Origin: Plantibacter sp. Leaf314
Lineage (GTDB): Bacteria; Actinomycetota; Actinomycetes; Actinomycetales; Microbacteriaceae
DNA length: 64,000 nucleotides
Assembly (NCBI RefSeq): GCF_001423185.1
Contig: NZ_LMOB01000002.1
Span: 129,573 to 193,572 of the forward strand
Direction of reading: 5' to 3'
Of this stretch, positions 27,024 through 36,381 are shown in pieces (positions within the stretch are counted from its first letter, which is position 1; the number at the start of each line of letters is the position of its first letter). The position numbers were made by a program, and so were the translations under genes. The notes under the pieces are model-generated. The model was not told the origin of the DNA, ran no database searches, and saw only the letters and a list, made by a program, of their open reading frames with translations.

Positions 27024-28024
27024 GCACGGCGGCCCCGCAGACCTTCGGCGTCGAGGACGCCGTCGAGCTCGCCGTCGTCGAACGCAGCGGTTTCGTCGAG
27101 TCGAGGCACGCCGGTTCGGCGATCGTCCTCGGGCCGGAAGGCGAGGTGCTCGCAAGCCTCGGCACGCCGAGTGCGCCGGTCTTCCCCCGCTCCTGCCTGA
27201 AGCCGTTCCAGGCGATCACGATCATCAACGCGGGCGTCTCGCTCGAGGGCGCACAAGCCGTGCTCGCCACCGCGAGCCACGCCGGTACGCGCAAGCACGT
27301 CCAGGTCGTCCGGAGCATGCTCGGACGCGCTCGCATCGAGGACTCGGCGCTGCAGTGTCCGGCCGACTGGCCGGGCGACCGCTCCTCGCGCGACGAGCTC
27401 GTCCGCGACGGACTCGGCACAAGTCCTCTGTACATGAACTGTTCCGGGAAGCACGCTGCCATGCTGCTCGCCTGTGCGCAGAACGGCTGGGATCAGGCGA
27501 CGTACCTCGATCCCGAGCACCCGCTGCAGCTCGCTGTCCGTGACACCATCGAGCGGTTCACCGGCGAGAAGCCGGCCGCGAGCGGCGTCGACGGTTGCGG
27601 TGCCCCCGTGCACGCGATCTCCCTCACCGGGCTCGCGCGCGGCATCGGGCGCGTCGTCAACTCATCGCCGACCTCGCCGTTCGCCTTGTACCGGAACGCC
27701 GGGCTGCTCACCGCGGCGGTCCTCGCCGACGGCTGGGCGCTCGACGGTCCGGGCCGAGCGAACACCCTCGTCATCGAACGCCTCGGCGTGTTCGCCAAGC
27801 TCGGCGCCGAGGGCGTCATGGTCATGTCGGTCCCGGGTGGCGCGACCGTGGCACTCAAGGTGCTCGACGGCTCGCTCCGGGTCTCGACGATCGTGGCCCT
27901 GCGACTGCTCGTCTCGGTCGGCGCGCTCGACGCGGCGGCCGTCGACGCTCTCGAACCCGAGCTCGACCTCGCCGTCCACGGCGGCGCAGCGGTCGTCGGT
28001 CGCATCACCGTCACCGCCGTCTGA
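27020..28024 (+). CDS. L-asparaginase II family protein
   Basis: Protein of 334 residues of the asparaginase II family (Rhizobium-type/AnsA-unrelated fold, Pfam Asparaginase_II), which hydrolyses asparagine to aspartate and ammonia. Conserved features: VERSGFVESRHAG near the N-terminus, PRSCLKPFQA with the catalytic-region Ser/Lys, ASHAGTRKHV, YMNCSGKHAAML and VDGCGAPVHA. The GTG start overlaps the gabT stop by 4 bases. With gabT it could feed aspartate and glutamate family nitrogen metabolism. Confidence 0.88.
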   Translation: MSTAAPQTFGVEDAVELAVVERSGFVESRHAGSAIVLGPEGEVLASLGTPSAPVFPRSCLKPFQAITIINAGVSLEGAQAVLATASHAGTRKHVQVVRSMLGRARIEDSALQCPADWPGDRSSRDELVRDGLGTSPLYMNCSGKHAAMLLACAQNGWDQATYLDPEHPLQLAVRDTIERFTGEKPAASGVDGCGAPVHAISLTGLARGIGRVVNSSPTSPFALYRNAGLLTAAVLADGWALDGPGRANTLVIERLGVFAKLGAEGVMVMSVPGGATVALKVLDGSLRVSTIVALRLLVSVGALDAAAVDALEPELDLAVHGGAAVVGRITVTAV

Positions 28025-28057
28025 TCACCGTCGGGGCCGGTCTGCTCGGCGGGTGAT

Positions 28058-31000
28058 TCAGTCATCGAGCAGATCGACCCGTCGGGTCGGCTCGCCGGCG
28101 CGCCACCACCAGGCCCGACCGCTCGCGTAGCCGAGCAGTGGCGGCAGCTCCCGGCTCCGCGTCACCTGCCGGAAGTCCGCGGCCGAACAGGCGTGGATCA
28201 CGAGGTCCGCCCGCGCCACCCGCGGCGGCAGGTCCCGCCCGACCACCAGTCGACCCGACGACCACGTCTCCGGGTCGACGAGCACGATCACGGCCGCTGG
28301 ATCGTCGTGTCGGAACGCATCGTTCCGGTTCCCCGCGACCATCGGGTGCGGGAACGGTTCTGCCGCCGGTTCGATCAGCCGCACCTCGGCGTGCGAGGTG
28401 TCGCGCTGCTGCAGCGCCGAACGCAGCACACCCGGTGCGCGGGTCACGACGACCGTCGTACTGCCGGGTGCAGGCCGCCACCGGTGGGCATCGGTCATGG
28501 GTGCCCCGTGCGGCAGCGGTGACGTGATCGCGATCTGCACCTCCGCGTCCTGCCAGTGAGCGCGTCCGGCCGGGCGCCGCGGGTCGAAGCAACTCGCGGG
28601 CGCGCCGGCGACGAGATGATCCTGACGATCCGCGAGCCGCAGCACCACGGTGCTGTCCAGGTGAGCCGAGAAGCGATGGACCACGCCGCCGACCCGCGAG
28701 GCCACCAGGACGACGCTGACCCCGCGGCGTCCGCCATCGCGGAGGAGGGTCAGGATCGCCTCGCGGAGCGCGGCTCCGTGCTCGTCTCCGGCGGTCGCCA
28801 GCAGCGACTCGACGTCGTCGACGAGCAGCAGGATCCTCTCAGGCGGGCGGAGCGGTTCGGCCAGCGCCATGATGACGTCCCAGCCCTGCTCGGCATCGTG
28901 CGCCACGCGCTCGACCCGCCATCGACCTCGTGCCGAGGCCTCGACCGTGTCCAGGAAGGACGTCCGGCCGGAGCGTCCGGCACCGAGGACCAGCAATGAT
29001 CCGTCGGTCGACGGCCGCCAGATCGCCGGTCGTTGTGCCTGCTCCTCGGGAAGGTCGGCGAGTCCGAAGACGATGCCCTCACCATCCGTCTCGTCGCCGG
29101 TGCGCGTCTGGCCGTCGGTCCGGCCGGAATCCAGTGCGAGGACGGCCTGCAGCGGGAGGCTGAACGGGAGCGGATCCAACCAGGGACGTCGAGGGCGGGG
29201 CGCGTGGCGCCAGCGTTCGCGCACCGCCGTGAGATCACCAGGACTCGTGACGGCGGCTTGGAAGACGACCCGCCCCTCGCCGTTCCAGACGATGCAGCGA
29301 CCAGGTGTCCCTGCGGGGAGTGCAGCGGCGTCAGCCACGCCGAGGATCGCCGTGCTGTCCTGGCGGGAGGTGACCCTGAGCGAGAGGCGCAGGGTGCAGT
29401 TGGCGAGGATGGCGTCGGCCGCGACGGCCGCCGGACGCTGGCTGCAGAGGATCAGATGGAGTCCGAGCGATCGACCACGCGCGGCGAGGTCTGCGAAGAC
29501 CTGGTGCAAGTGTGGGCTCGCGTCCAGGAGCGCTTGGAACTCGTCCACCACCACCACGAGCCGCGCCGGTCGATCGTCGGGCGCGAGGGCGCTGTCCAGG
29601 AGATGGCGAGCCCCGAACCGTGCGAGGATCCGCTCCCGGTGCCGGAGTTCCGCGCGGAGACTCGACACGACCCGTTCCGCGGCACCCGGCTCGAGGTCGG
29701 TCACCATGCCCACCACGTGCGGCAGTGATTCGACGGCACCGAACGAGGCGCCACCCTTGCAGTCGACCAGCAGCAACGAGAGCTCCCGTGGTGAGGACCG
29801 TGCGGCGAGCGCCGTGATCCAGGTGATCAACAGCTCGCTCTTCCCGCTCCCCGTCGTGCCGCCGACCAGGGCATGCGGTCCGTCCGCCGCGAGGTCGAGG
29901 GTCACCTCGCCGTCCGTTCCGAGCCCGATGGGGACACGGAGTGCGTCGGGTGCCCAGCCTGCCTCATCATGCGGGCGCCGCCCCCGGACCGGACCCACCT
30001 CCTCGAAGGCGACGTTCGACGGCAGGCTCGAGAGCATCGGGGACTCCCCCGTCGTCAGCGCGGCCGCGGCGAGCGCACCGACGAGGTGCTGTGCCTCGGC
30101 CTCGGCCAGGAGTGTCGGGGCCACGGTGACGGACGGCGATGCTCCGGTTCCGTCGGCCAGTGTCGTCCGCCCGTCGGCATCGAGGACGAGGAGGTGCCGG
30201 CATCTCGTCGGGAGGAGTTCGATCGTGTCGGACAGCGCGACGAGCACGCCACCGGCTGGAGGGCGTCCCACCTGACGGGCCGGCGTGGCGGTGCCTGTCT
30301 GCCACCGTTCAGAGATCGAGACCCTGACGGACTCGACGTCGCGCCCGCTCTGGAACGGGTCGACCGCGATCGCCGCCGATCGGTGTGGCAGGTCGTCGAG
30401 GAAGGCCCAAGGTGCGCCCTCGACGTCGGAACCGGGGGCGGCGTCACGGGTGAACTCGGCCGCATGCGGGGGCAGCTGACGGCCGAGTTGGACCAGGATG
30501 CTGCGAGCCACCGCACGAGCAAGCACCCTCCCGCCGACGATGCCGATCCCCTCGGCCGCGTCGACGACGACGGGCGCGTCCGGGAGCCGCGCCGCCCACG
30601 CCCATCGCTCGTCGTCGGCCGCGGCGTCGACTCGGACGGAGCTGGCGGTCTCGCCGCGGCCGACGCTCACCAGGGTTCGTCGGTGGTCGGGGACGCGCCA
30701 TCGTGCGCGGTCCGGGCCGTCGAGGAGCTCGAGCGACCGACCCGCCGGATGCAGGGTGCGCAGCTCCTCGCGTTCCACGGCGTGGGCTCGCTCGATCTCG
30801 CGCTCCAGTTCGTCGGCGGCAAGGCGATAGGCGGCTCGCGCCCGTCGCCCACGCCGACGGCGCGTCCAACGCGCGTCGACGAACCCGGCGACGGCGATCA
30901 GGGGACCGAGCGCGGCGAAGACGAGCGTGACCGGTGATCGGGTGATGGCGAACAGGGCGAGCGACCCGACGACGGGCGCGATGCTCGCGAGGATCGGGAG

Positions 31001-31108
31001 CGAACCGGACGCCGCCTCCTCCGGCTTGCGCGGCGCGTGCAGCCGGGCCGGGGGTGTGGTGGTCCGGTGCGATGCGATCGCCGAAGCGGTGACGTCTGTG
31101 GGGCTCAT
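28058..31108 (-). CDS. EccC/EssC-like FtsK/SpoIIIE ATPase (orphan type VII secretion-like)
   Basis: Protein of 1016 residues. Two transmembrane helices (about 40-75) are followed by a soluble region and an FtsK/SpoIIIE ATPase domain: Walker A GGTTGSGKSE (416-425) and Walker B VVVVDEFQ (518-525), with SQRPA. A second ATPase-like domain (about 690-860) has a degenerate Walker A, GAGRSGRT (709-716), where Arg replaces Lys, and a good Walker B ILLLVDDVE. The layout is that of type VII secretion ATPases, yet no WXG100, EccB, EccD or mycosin gene lies nearby. Neighbour on the same strand: a PP2C phosphatase, downstream... in map order 28058 end faces the asparaginase gene. It could be a lone secretion or DNA motor. 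Confidence 0.85.
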   Translation of the reverse strand: MSPTDVTASAIASHRTTTPPARLHAPRKPEEAASGSLPILASIAPVVGSLALFAITRSPVTLVFAALGPLIAVAGFVDARWTRRRRGRRARAAYRLAADELEREIERAHAVEREELRTLHPAGRSLELLDGPDRARWRVPDHRRTLVSVGRGETASSVRVDAAADDERWAWAARLPDAPVVVDAAEGIGIVGGRVLARAVARSILVQLGRQLPPHAAEFTRDAAPGSDVEGAPWAFLDDLPHRSAAIAVDPFQSGRDVESVRVSISERWQTGTATPARQVGRPPAGGVLVALSDTIELLPTRCRHLLVLDADGRTTLADGTGASPSVTVAPTLLAEAEAQHLVGALAAAALTTGESPMLSSLPSNVAFEEVGPVRGRRPHDEAGWAPDALRVPIGLGTDGEVTLDLAADGPHALVGGTTGSGKSELLITWITALAARSSPRELSLLLVDCKGGASFGAVESLPHVVGMVTDLEPGAAERVVSSLRAELRHRERILARFGARHLLDSALAPDDRPARLVVVVDEFQALLDASPHLHQVFADLAARGRSLGLHLILCSQRPAAVAADAILANCTLRLSLRVTSRQDSTAILGVADAAALPAGTPGRCIVWNGEGRVVFQAAVTSPGDLTAVRERWRHAPRPRRPWLDPLPFSLPLQAVLALDSGRTDGQTRTGDETDGEGIVFGLADLPEEQAQRPAIWRPSTDGSLLVLGAGRSGRTSFLDTVEASARGRWRVERVAHDAEQGWDVIMALAEPLRPPERILLLVDDVESLLATAGDEHGAALREAILTLLRDGGRRGVSVVLVASRVGGVVHRFSAHLDSTVVLRLADRQDHLVAGAPASCFDPRRPAGRAHWQDAEVQIAITSPLPHGAPMTDAHRWRPAPGSTTVVVTRAPGVLRSALQQRDTSHAEVRLIEPAAEPFPHPMVAGNRNDAFRHDDPAAVIVLVDPETWSSGRLVVGRDLPPRVARADLVIHACSAADFRQVTRSRELPPLLGYASGRAWWWRAGEPTRRVDLLDD

Positions 31109-31198
31109 GGTCCCAGTGCAGCACGGCGACGGGTCGGGACATCGCCGGACCCGGCCTCGTGGAGTGGCCAGGCCGAGGACGGAGGCTGTGGAGCGGGC

Positions 31199-32005
31199 TC
31201 AGGAGCCCGGCTGCTCCTGGGGCTCGTCCGCCGCGTCGTCGAGCTCGGCGATGTCGAGGACCACGACCGAGACGTTGTCACGACCGCCGTTGTCGAGCGC
31301 GGCGCGCAGGAGCAGCTCCGCGGCGTCGACGGGGGTGCTCCCCTCGGTGAGGAAGTACCAGATCCCGTGATCGGTGAGTTCCTTGGTGAGCCCGTCGGAG
31401 CACACGAGCCATCGGGCGCCACCCTGGATCGGGAAGAGTTCGACGTCCGGCACCGGATCGTCGGACGGACCGACGGCCCGGGTGATCATGTTGCTGTTGG
31501 GGTGGAACTCGGCCTCCTCCGGGCTGATCGCTCCGGCACGGATGAGTTCCTGCACGATCGAGTGGTCCTCGGTCATCTGGACGAGCTCGCCGTCCTGCAG
31601 GCGGTACACGCGCGAGTCGCCGATGTTGAAGACCGCCACCCTGCCCTCACCCTCGTCGGCCGTCAACACGACGCCGGTGACGGTCGTGCCCATGCCGAGC
31701 TCGCCCTCTTCCGCGGTGTCGATCATGTCGGCCACCGCCATGCGCAGCGCGTCGACGAGGCCGTCCACGGTGAGGATCTCCGCACCGTCGGTCGCAAGGG
31801 TCAGACGGTGGGCGACCGCGGCGCTCGCGACCTCCCCGGCGGAGTGGCCACCCATGCCGTCGGCGACGGCGAACACGGGAGGCAGTGCCACGAAGGCGTC
31901 CTCGTTCAGCTCGCGCCGCTTGCCCACGTCCGTCATCCCGGCCCACGCCAGGGAGAGCCGACGTCCGCCGGGCAGCGTGACGATCCGTTGCCCGTGCTCG
32001 GTCAC
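31199..32005 (-). CDS. PP2C-family protein Ser/Thr phosphatase
   Basis: Phosphatase of 268 residues that removes phosphate from Ser/Thr on proteins with two metal ions. Metal-ligand motifs in order: RELNEDAF (about 31-38), VFAVADGMGGHSAGE (about 45-59), GMGTTVTG, IGDSRVYR, SDGLTKELTD and GGRDNVSVVV. No transmembrane helix, unlike mycobacterial PstP. It has a GTG start with an AGAGGAG ribosome site, and its stop is 90 bases from the start of the FtsK-like ATPase gene. No Ser/Thr kinase gene is adjacent, so its partner must be elsewhere. Confidence 0.94.
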   Translation of the reverse strand: MTEHGQRIVTLPGGRRLSLAWAGMTDVGKRRELNEDAFVALPPVFAVADGMGGHSAGEVASAAVAHRLTLATDGAEILTVDGLVDALRMAVADMIDTAEEGELGMGTTVTGVVLTADEGEGRVAVFNIGDSRVYRLQDGELVQMTEDHSIVQELIRAGAISPEEAEFHPNSNMITRAVGPSDDPVPDVELFPIQGGARWLVCSDGLTKELTDHGIWYFLTEGSTPVDAAELLLRAALDNGGRDNVSVVVLDIAELDDAADEPQEQPGS

Positions 32006-32193
32006 GTCTGCTCCTCTAATACGGCTGGCGGTGGCTGATGCACCATCGACGATAGTACGGTACCGATGCGCCGCCCGACCGCCCCACGCCGCTCCTCCGA
32101 TTCCAGAACGGGGATCGGCGAGCGGAACGACGGATCCGTCGGCCGCGGTCGCCCAGCCCTGCGGATCCGCTTGCCGCAGGTGGGCGCCGCTGC

Positions 32194-32199
32194 CATGAT
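32194..32199 (+). promoter_or_regulatory. Predicted leaderless -10 (CATGAT) of the Lrp/AsnC gene
   Basis: CATGAT sits 6 bases before the ATG at 32206, with no ribosome site. Confidence 0.5.
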
Positions 32200-32205
32200 C
32201 GACGC

Positions 32206-32688
32206 ATGATACGAGCGAGCTCCGATCCGCATTCGAAGGCGGCCCAGCCCGATGACACCTCGAAGGCGATCATCGAGCAGCTGCAGACCGATGGACGCCG
32301 TTCCTATGCCGAGATCGGGAAGGCGGTCGGGCTCAGCGAGGCGGCCGTCCGGCAGCGGGTGCAGAAGCTCACGGAGTCCGGGGTCATCCAGATCGTCGCG
32401 GTCACCGACCCCATGCAGCTCGGCTTCACACGCCAGGCGATGATCGGTGTGCGGGTGGCGGGTGACACCCGGGTCGTCGCGGACCGCCTGGCCGGCCTGG
32501 CCGCCGTGGACTACGTGGTGCTCACGGCCGGATCCTTCGACCTCCTGGTCGAGGTCGTCTGCGAGGACGACGAGGAGCTCATCGCGCTCCTGAACGACGA
32601 CATCCGCACGATCGACGGCGTCGCGGGAACCGAGACCTTCGTCTATCTGCGCCTGCACAAGCAGCTCTACGACTGGGGAACCCGGTAG
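32206..32688 (+). CDS. Lrp/AsnC-family transcriptional regulator
   Basis: Regulator of 160 residues. N-terminal helix-turn-helix (about 18-70: IIEQLQTDGRRSYAEIGKAVG, SEAAVRQRVQKL) and C-terminal RAM ligand domain (about 80-155). It binds DNA as a dimer or octamer in response to amino acids. It is divergent from the PP2C gene and stands 80 bases upstream of a histidine kinase gene, which has its own -10 box. Its targets are not evident. Confidence 0.92.
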   Translation: MIRASSDPHSKAAQPDDTSKAIIEQLQTDGRRSYAEIGKAVGLSEAAVRQRVQKLTESGVIQIVAVTDPMQLGFTRQAMIGVRVAGDTRVVADRLAGLAAVDYVVLTAGSFDLLVEVVCEDDEELIALLNDDIRTIDGVAGTETFVYLRLHKQLYDWGTR

Positions 32689-32756
32689 GTCCCGACCCAG
32701 GGATCCGTGGTCGGCGCCGACGTGCGCGTTGCGCACCGCGTACCCCCCGATCGCGG

Positions 32757-32762
32757 TACTCT
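32757..32762 (+). promoter_or_regulatory. Predicted leaderless -10 (TACTCT) of the PAS-kinase gene
   Basis: TACTCT sits 6 bases before the ATG at 32769; no ribosome site. Confidence 0.5.
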
Positions 32763-32768
32763 CAACCC

Positions 32769-34505
32769 ATGCCCGCGAAGCCGACCGGAGAACGGACGCC
32801 CCCGTCCGACGAGTCGCGGTCCAGCGCCACCCACGGGTCGGCGAGCGGCGGCGACACCGGCCCCGTGAGGACCGGCCCGCACGCCGTGGAGGTCCCCCGA
32901 CGCGTCGGACGGATGACCGGGTACAGCGCCTTCCCGCAGCTCCTCTTCGGACTGGCCGTCGTCGCCATCCTGTTCGCGACGCTGTTGTTCCAGGGTGTCG
33001 AGGACAACTCCGTCCTGTTCTACGTCGGCGTCATCCTCGCGTTCATCGCGACGGCGCTCGCTCCGATCGTTCCCTGGCATCAGGTGCCGCGGCTCCTCAT
33101 CGCGCTCCCCATCCTCGACATCATCGCCATCGCGTTCATCCGGCAGGGCGAACCCGTGATCGGCGCCGGCCTCCTCTGGGTCTTCCCGACCATCTGGATG
33201 GCGACGGCCTTCGGACTCTCGGGGGCCGTCACCGCCATCGTCCTCGTATGCGCGTCGACCTGGTCGACGCTGGCCATGACCCCGGGGCAGATCACCCTCG
33301 CCAACCTCCCCGGTCTCGTCATCCTTCCGATGGTGCTCGGATTCGTCGCCGTGTCCACAGCGATGACGGCGAAACGGACGGAAGCCCAGCGGGTGCTCCT
33401 CAACAAGCAGGCCGGCCAGCTGGAGACCGCCCTCTGGCGCGCCCAGGATCAGGAGAGCCGCCTCGCGGAGATCCTGAACGCGGTCAACTTCGGCGTGGTC
33501 CGCTTCGACCGCATCGGCGCCAGGGCGATGGTGAACCGCTTCCAGACCCGCCTGCAGGACGAGGTGGGTGAACTGTCCGACGTCAACCCCGACCTCCCGG
33601 TGTGGGCGGAGGACGGGCTGACGCCGCTCGAACCGCAGGACAAGCCCTACATCCGGGCGCGTCGTGGTGAGGAGTTCGAGAACCTGACCGTCTGGCTCGG
33701 AGCTCCCGGCACCGAGCGGGTCGCCCTCGCACTCACCTCTCGGCGGCTCTACGACCACGAGGGCGGGTACGACGGCACCGTCCTCGTCTCGCGGAACGTC
33801 ACGACGGAGATCAACGCGATCCGGGCGAGGGACGACCTCGTCGCGTCCGTGTCGCACGAGCTCCGGACGCCGCTCACCTCGATCCTCGGCTACCTCGACC
33901 TCGCGCTCGACGACCCTGACCTGCCGCCCCGTGTCGCGAAGCAACTCACGATCGCGCAGACCAACGGCGACCGGCTCCTGGAACTCATCGCCGACATCCT
34001 CGCCGCCTCCCGCGACGTGAACCGGACGATGGCGCTCAAGCGCTCCGACTGCGAACTCCGCGAGATCGTCGACGTCGCGGTCGAGTCGCTCGCGCACCTC
34101 GCCGCCGAGCGGAACATCACCATCGTCCGCCACGACGAGGAAGCGGTGCCGCTCTTCGCCGACCCGTTCCGGCTCCGCCAGGTCGTCGACAACCTGTTGT
34201 CGAACGGCATCAAGTACAACCGTGACGGCGGTGAACTGAGCGTCGGTGTCACGGCCGAGGGCGACACGGCCTGGGTGATCGTGCGCGACACGGGCATCGG
34301 CATCTCGGAGAAGGACCAGCCGAAACTCTTCGAGCGGTTCTTCCGTTCGGACCTCGTCCGCAATTCGACCGTGCACGGCAGCGGGCTCGGCCTCGCCATC
34401 AGTCGCGACATCGTCAGACTCCACGGCGGTGACCTGACGCTCCACAGCGTCCTGGGCGAGGGCACCACCGCGGTCGTCCGTATTCCGAGAGGCCGGACCG
34501 AATGA
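32769..34505 (+). CDS. Membrane histidine kinase with PAS-like domain
   Basis: Kinase of 578 residues. A disordered N-terminus (1-50) precedes about five to six helices (55-205) with little extracytoplasmic sequence, then a coiled segment, a PAS-like domain (about 230-345), and a HisKA domain with H363 in SVSHELRTPLT. The HATPase domain has DNLLSNGIKYN, RDTGIGIS and GSGLGLAIS. It overlaps the next gene by 4 bases (ATGA). A matching response regulator is not adjacent in the same operon; the OmpR-type regulator at 38469-39428 on the other strand is the nearest candidate. Confidence 0.92.
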   Translation: MPAKPTGERTPPSDESRSSATHGSASGGDTGPVRTGPHAVEVPRRVGRMTGYSAFPQLLFGLAVVAILFATLLFQGVEDNSVLFYVGVILAFIATALAPIVPWHQVPRLLIALPILDIIAIAFIRQGEPVIGAGLLWVFPTIWMATAFGLSGAVTAIVLVCASTWSTLAMTPGQITLANLPGLVILPMVLGFVAVSTAMTAKRTEAQRVLLNKQAGQLETALWRAQDQESRLAEILNAVNFGVVRFDRIGARAMVNRFQTRLQDEVGELSDVNPDLPVWAEDGLTPLEPQDKPYIRARRGEEFENLTVWLGAPGTERVALALTSRRLYDHEGGYDGTVLVSRNVTTEINAIRARDDLVASVSHELRTPLTSILGYLDLALDDPDLPPRVAKQLTIAQTNGDRLLELIADILAASRDVNRTMALKRSDCELREIVDVAVESLAHLAAERNITIVRHDEEAVPLFADPFRLRQVVDNLLSNGIKYNRDGGELSVGVTAEGDTAWVIVRDTGIGISEKDQPKLFERFFRSDLVRNSTVHGSGLGLAISRDIVRLHGGDLTLHSVLGEGTTAVVRIPRGRTE

Positions 34506-35674
34506 CCCTCGACACGCAGACCGTCGCCGTGATCAACGCGCTCGTGATCTTCGTCTGCGGTGCGACGTTCATCGTCAACACCTTCATGCGGAAGGACGAC
34601 GCCAGCGGGCGGGTGTGGTCCGTGTCGTACATGGCGGGGATGTTCACGAGCTTCTCCTACGTGGTCGGTGCGCTCAGCCCCGACGCCTGGTGGGCCACCG
34701 CGGCGGGGAACGGCGGCTACGTCCTGAGCATCGCCGCGCTGTGGTCCGGAGCCCGCCTGTTCAACGGTCGGTCGAATCTGCTGTGGATCTCCCTCGTCGG
34801 CGCGACGGTCACCGTCGTGGCAGCCCTCGCCGCCGGTCCGTCCGGCGGGCCGTGGGCCGGATCGGGCGTGACGTTCGCGTGCATCGCACTGTTCGCCGGG
34901 CTCGGGACCGCCGAGACCCTCACTGGCGCGATGCGCGACAACCCGAGCACGCGGGGGTTCACCGTCGTGCTCGGCATCGCCGCCGTGTTCTTCACGGCGC
35001 GGTTCGTCGTCTTCCTCGTCGAGGGCTCGTCAGGCAGGTTCTTCACCACGTTCTTCGGGACGGTCGCCTCCTCGCTCCTCCTCATCGCCCTCCTGATCGT
35101 GGCGACCGTGGTGCTGTCCGTCCTCCGCGCCGAACGGGCCGCCCCGGCGAGCCGCCGGCACGGCAGCATCGTCGCGTACACCGGTGACGACGTCCTCCTG
35201 CACGAATCCTTCATCAGGATCGCCGACGACTGGCTGGAGCGCGCCAACTTCCACGACGAACAGCTCGCGATCCTGCACATCCGGCTCGACGACCTCGACG
35301 AGATGACGACGGCGTTCGGCTCGAACTTCAGCAGCGAGGTCGCCGGGGGGTTCATCTCCTCGATCCGTCGGTACGGACCGACGCTCTCCGACATCGGGGA
35401 GGACGGCGCGGGATGCCTCCTCATCGCGACGCCCGCGGTGGACGTCGACGCGGCGCTGCAGGCGGCGGCCGGTATCCAGGACGGGCTGCTCGACCACCCC
35501 GTGGAGACGACGCCCCGGCTCCGCCCTACCGCGAGCATCGGCATCGCCCTCACCGACTACCTCGGCTACGACGTCGGCGTGCTCACCCGAGCGGCCAGGG
35601 ACGCCAGTCTCCGCGCGTCCGACGCCGGAGGCAACCGGACCGTCCTCGCCGCGTCAACGGCGGCGGGCGCCTGA
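34502..35674 (+). CDS. Membrane protein with degenerate GGDEF-like domain
   Basis: Protein of 390 residues with about six to seven hydrophobic helices (1-205) and a C-terminal cytoplasmic domain (about 220-385) that has the outline of a nucleotide cyclase GGDEF domain: LAILHIRLDDLDEMTTAFG, then RPTASIGIALTDYLG near the end. The signature loop itself reads IGEDGAGCLL in place of GG(D/E)EF, so diguanylate cyclase activity is unlikely. It is translationally coupled to the histidine kinase upstream. It may be a receptor or scaffold that binds nucleotide or protein rather than an enzyme. No c-di-GMP phosphodiesterase or PilZ gene is seen in the window. Confidence 0.8.
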   Translation: MTLDTQTVAVINALVIFVCGATFIVNTFMRKDDASGRVWSVSYMAGMFTSFSYVVGALSPDAWWATAAGNGGYVLSIAALWSGARLFNGRSNLLWISLVGATVTVVAALAAGPSGGPWAGSGVTFACIALFAGLGTAETLTGAMRDNPSTRGFTVVLGIAAVFFTARFVVFLVEGSSGRFFTTFFGTVASSLLLIALLIVATVVLSVLRAERAAPASRRHGSIVAYTGDDVLLHESFIRIADDWLERANFHDEQLAILHIRLDDLDEMTTAFGSNFSSEVAGGFISSIRRYGPTLSDIGEDGAGCLLIATPAVDVDAALQAAAGIQDGLLDHPVETTPRLRPTASIGIALTDYLGYDVGVLTRAARDASLRASDAGGNRTVLAASTAAGA

Positions 35675-35699
35675 GGACCTCGCCGAGGAGGCGAGGTCC
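35675..35699. terminator. Strong bidirectional terminator hairpin
   Basis: Ten-base perfect arms GGACCTCGCC (35675-35684) and GGCGAGGTCC (35690-35699) around a 5-base loop GAGGA. It fills the 30-base gap between the end of the GGDEF-like gene and the end of the convergent lipoprotein gene. Confidence 0.75.
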
Positions 35700-35704
35700 C
35701 GCGA

Positions 35705-36343
35705 TCACTCCGGTTGGGCGATCGCGATGGTCAGTGTGTCCACCGCGGTCTGCTTCGCGTACTCCGCCGACGTCGGGGTCGCCTGGACGAGCAGTTCGTA
35801 GGTGATCGTCAGCGTGACGCCGGTGGCGGCGCTGTCCACCTCAGGGAGCACGAAGGTCTGGCTGTAGCTGTACGGCGCCTTGATCAGGTACCCGGGGGCC
35901 ACCGTCGACTGGTCCGTGAACGGTGCCGGCGACTCCAGCTGCCCGGTGGGCCCGTGGACGGTCGTCGTGAGCGTCACCCGCGACAGGTAGAGCGCCTGGA
36001 GGTCGTCTGGGGTGAGGATGCCGCTCAGTGAGAAGCTCACGGGCTTGTTGACGTCGGCCGTCCACGCGTCCATCGAGAGCGTCGACCAGTAGTCGACCGA
36101 GAGCGTCGCCGACCCCGCCGTCAGGGAGTGCTTCGCGCTCCCGCTCGCCAGTTCGTTCGTGATGGCACTGACCGTCGGCTTCGGCGTCTTCGAGGTCCGC
36201 GGCGACGCCGTCGGCCCGGCACCTGGCTCCTCCCACGGCGGGGTCCCACAGGCGCTCAGGCCGAGGACGAGGAGCGCTGCGGTCGCGAGCTGCGCGGCGT
36301 GGACGAGGCGCCGGTTCCGCACCGGGCTGGGCTGCTGGGACAT
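35705..36343 (-). CDS. Putative secreted lipoprotein
   Basis: Protein of 212 residues with a basic N-terminus, hydrophobic signal segment and lipobox LSAC (Cys at about residue 32), then a Pro/Thr-rich linker (about 35-55) and a beta-rich domain (about 60-210) with many Thr/Val/Leu strands. I recognise no named domain. The ATG at 36343 has AGGAG 5 bases upstream. It is transcribed away from the GT2 gene, with a 200-base shared upstream region, and converges with the GGDEF-like gene. Position suggests a surface partner of the polysaccharide synthase; this is inference. Confidence 0.72.
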   Translation of the reverse strand: MSQQPSPVRNRRLVHAAQLATAALLVLGLSACGTPPWEEPGAGPTASPRTSKTPKPTVSAITNELASGSAKHSLTAGSATLSVDYWSTLSMDAWTADVNKPVSFSLSGILTPDDLQALYLSRVTLTTTVHGPTGQLESPAPFTDQSTVAPGYLIKAPYSYSQTFVLPEVDSAATGVTLTITYELLVQATPTSAEYAKQTAVDTLTIAIAQPE

Positions 36344-36381
36344 GGGACTCCTGGCGGGGTTCGGAGGGGTGGTCGGGCGAT

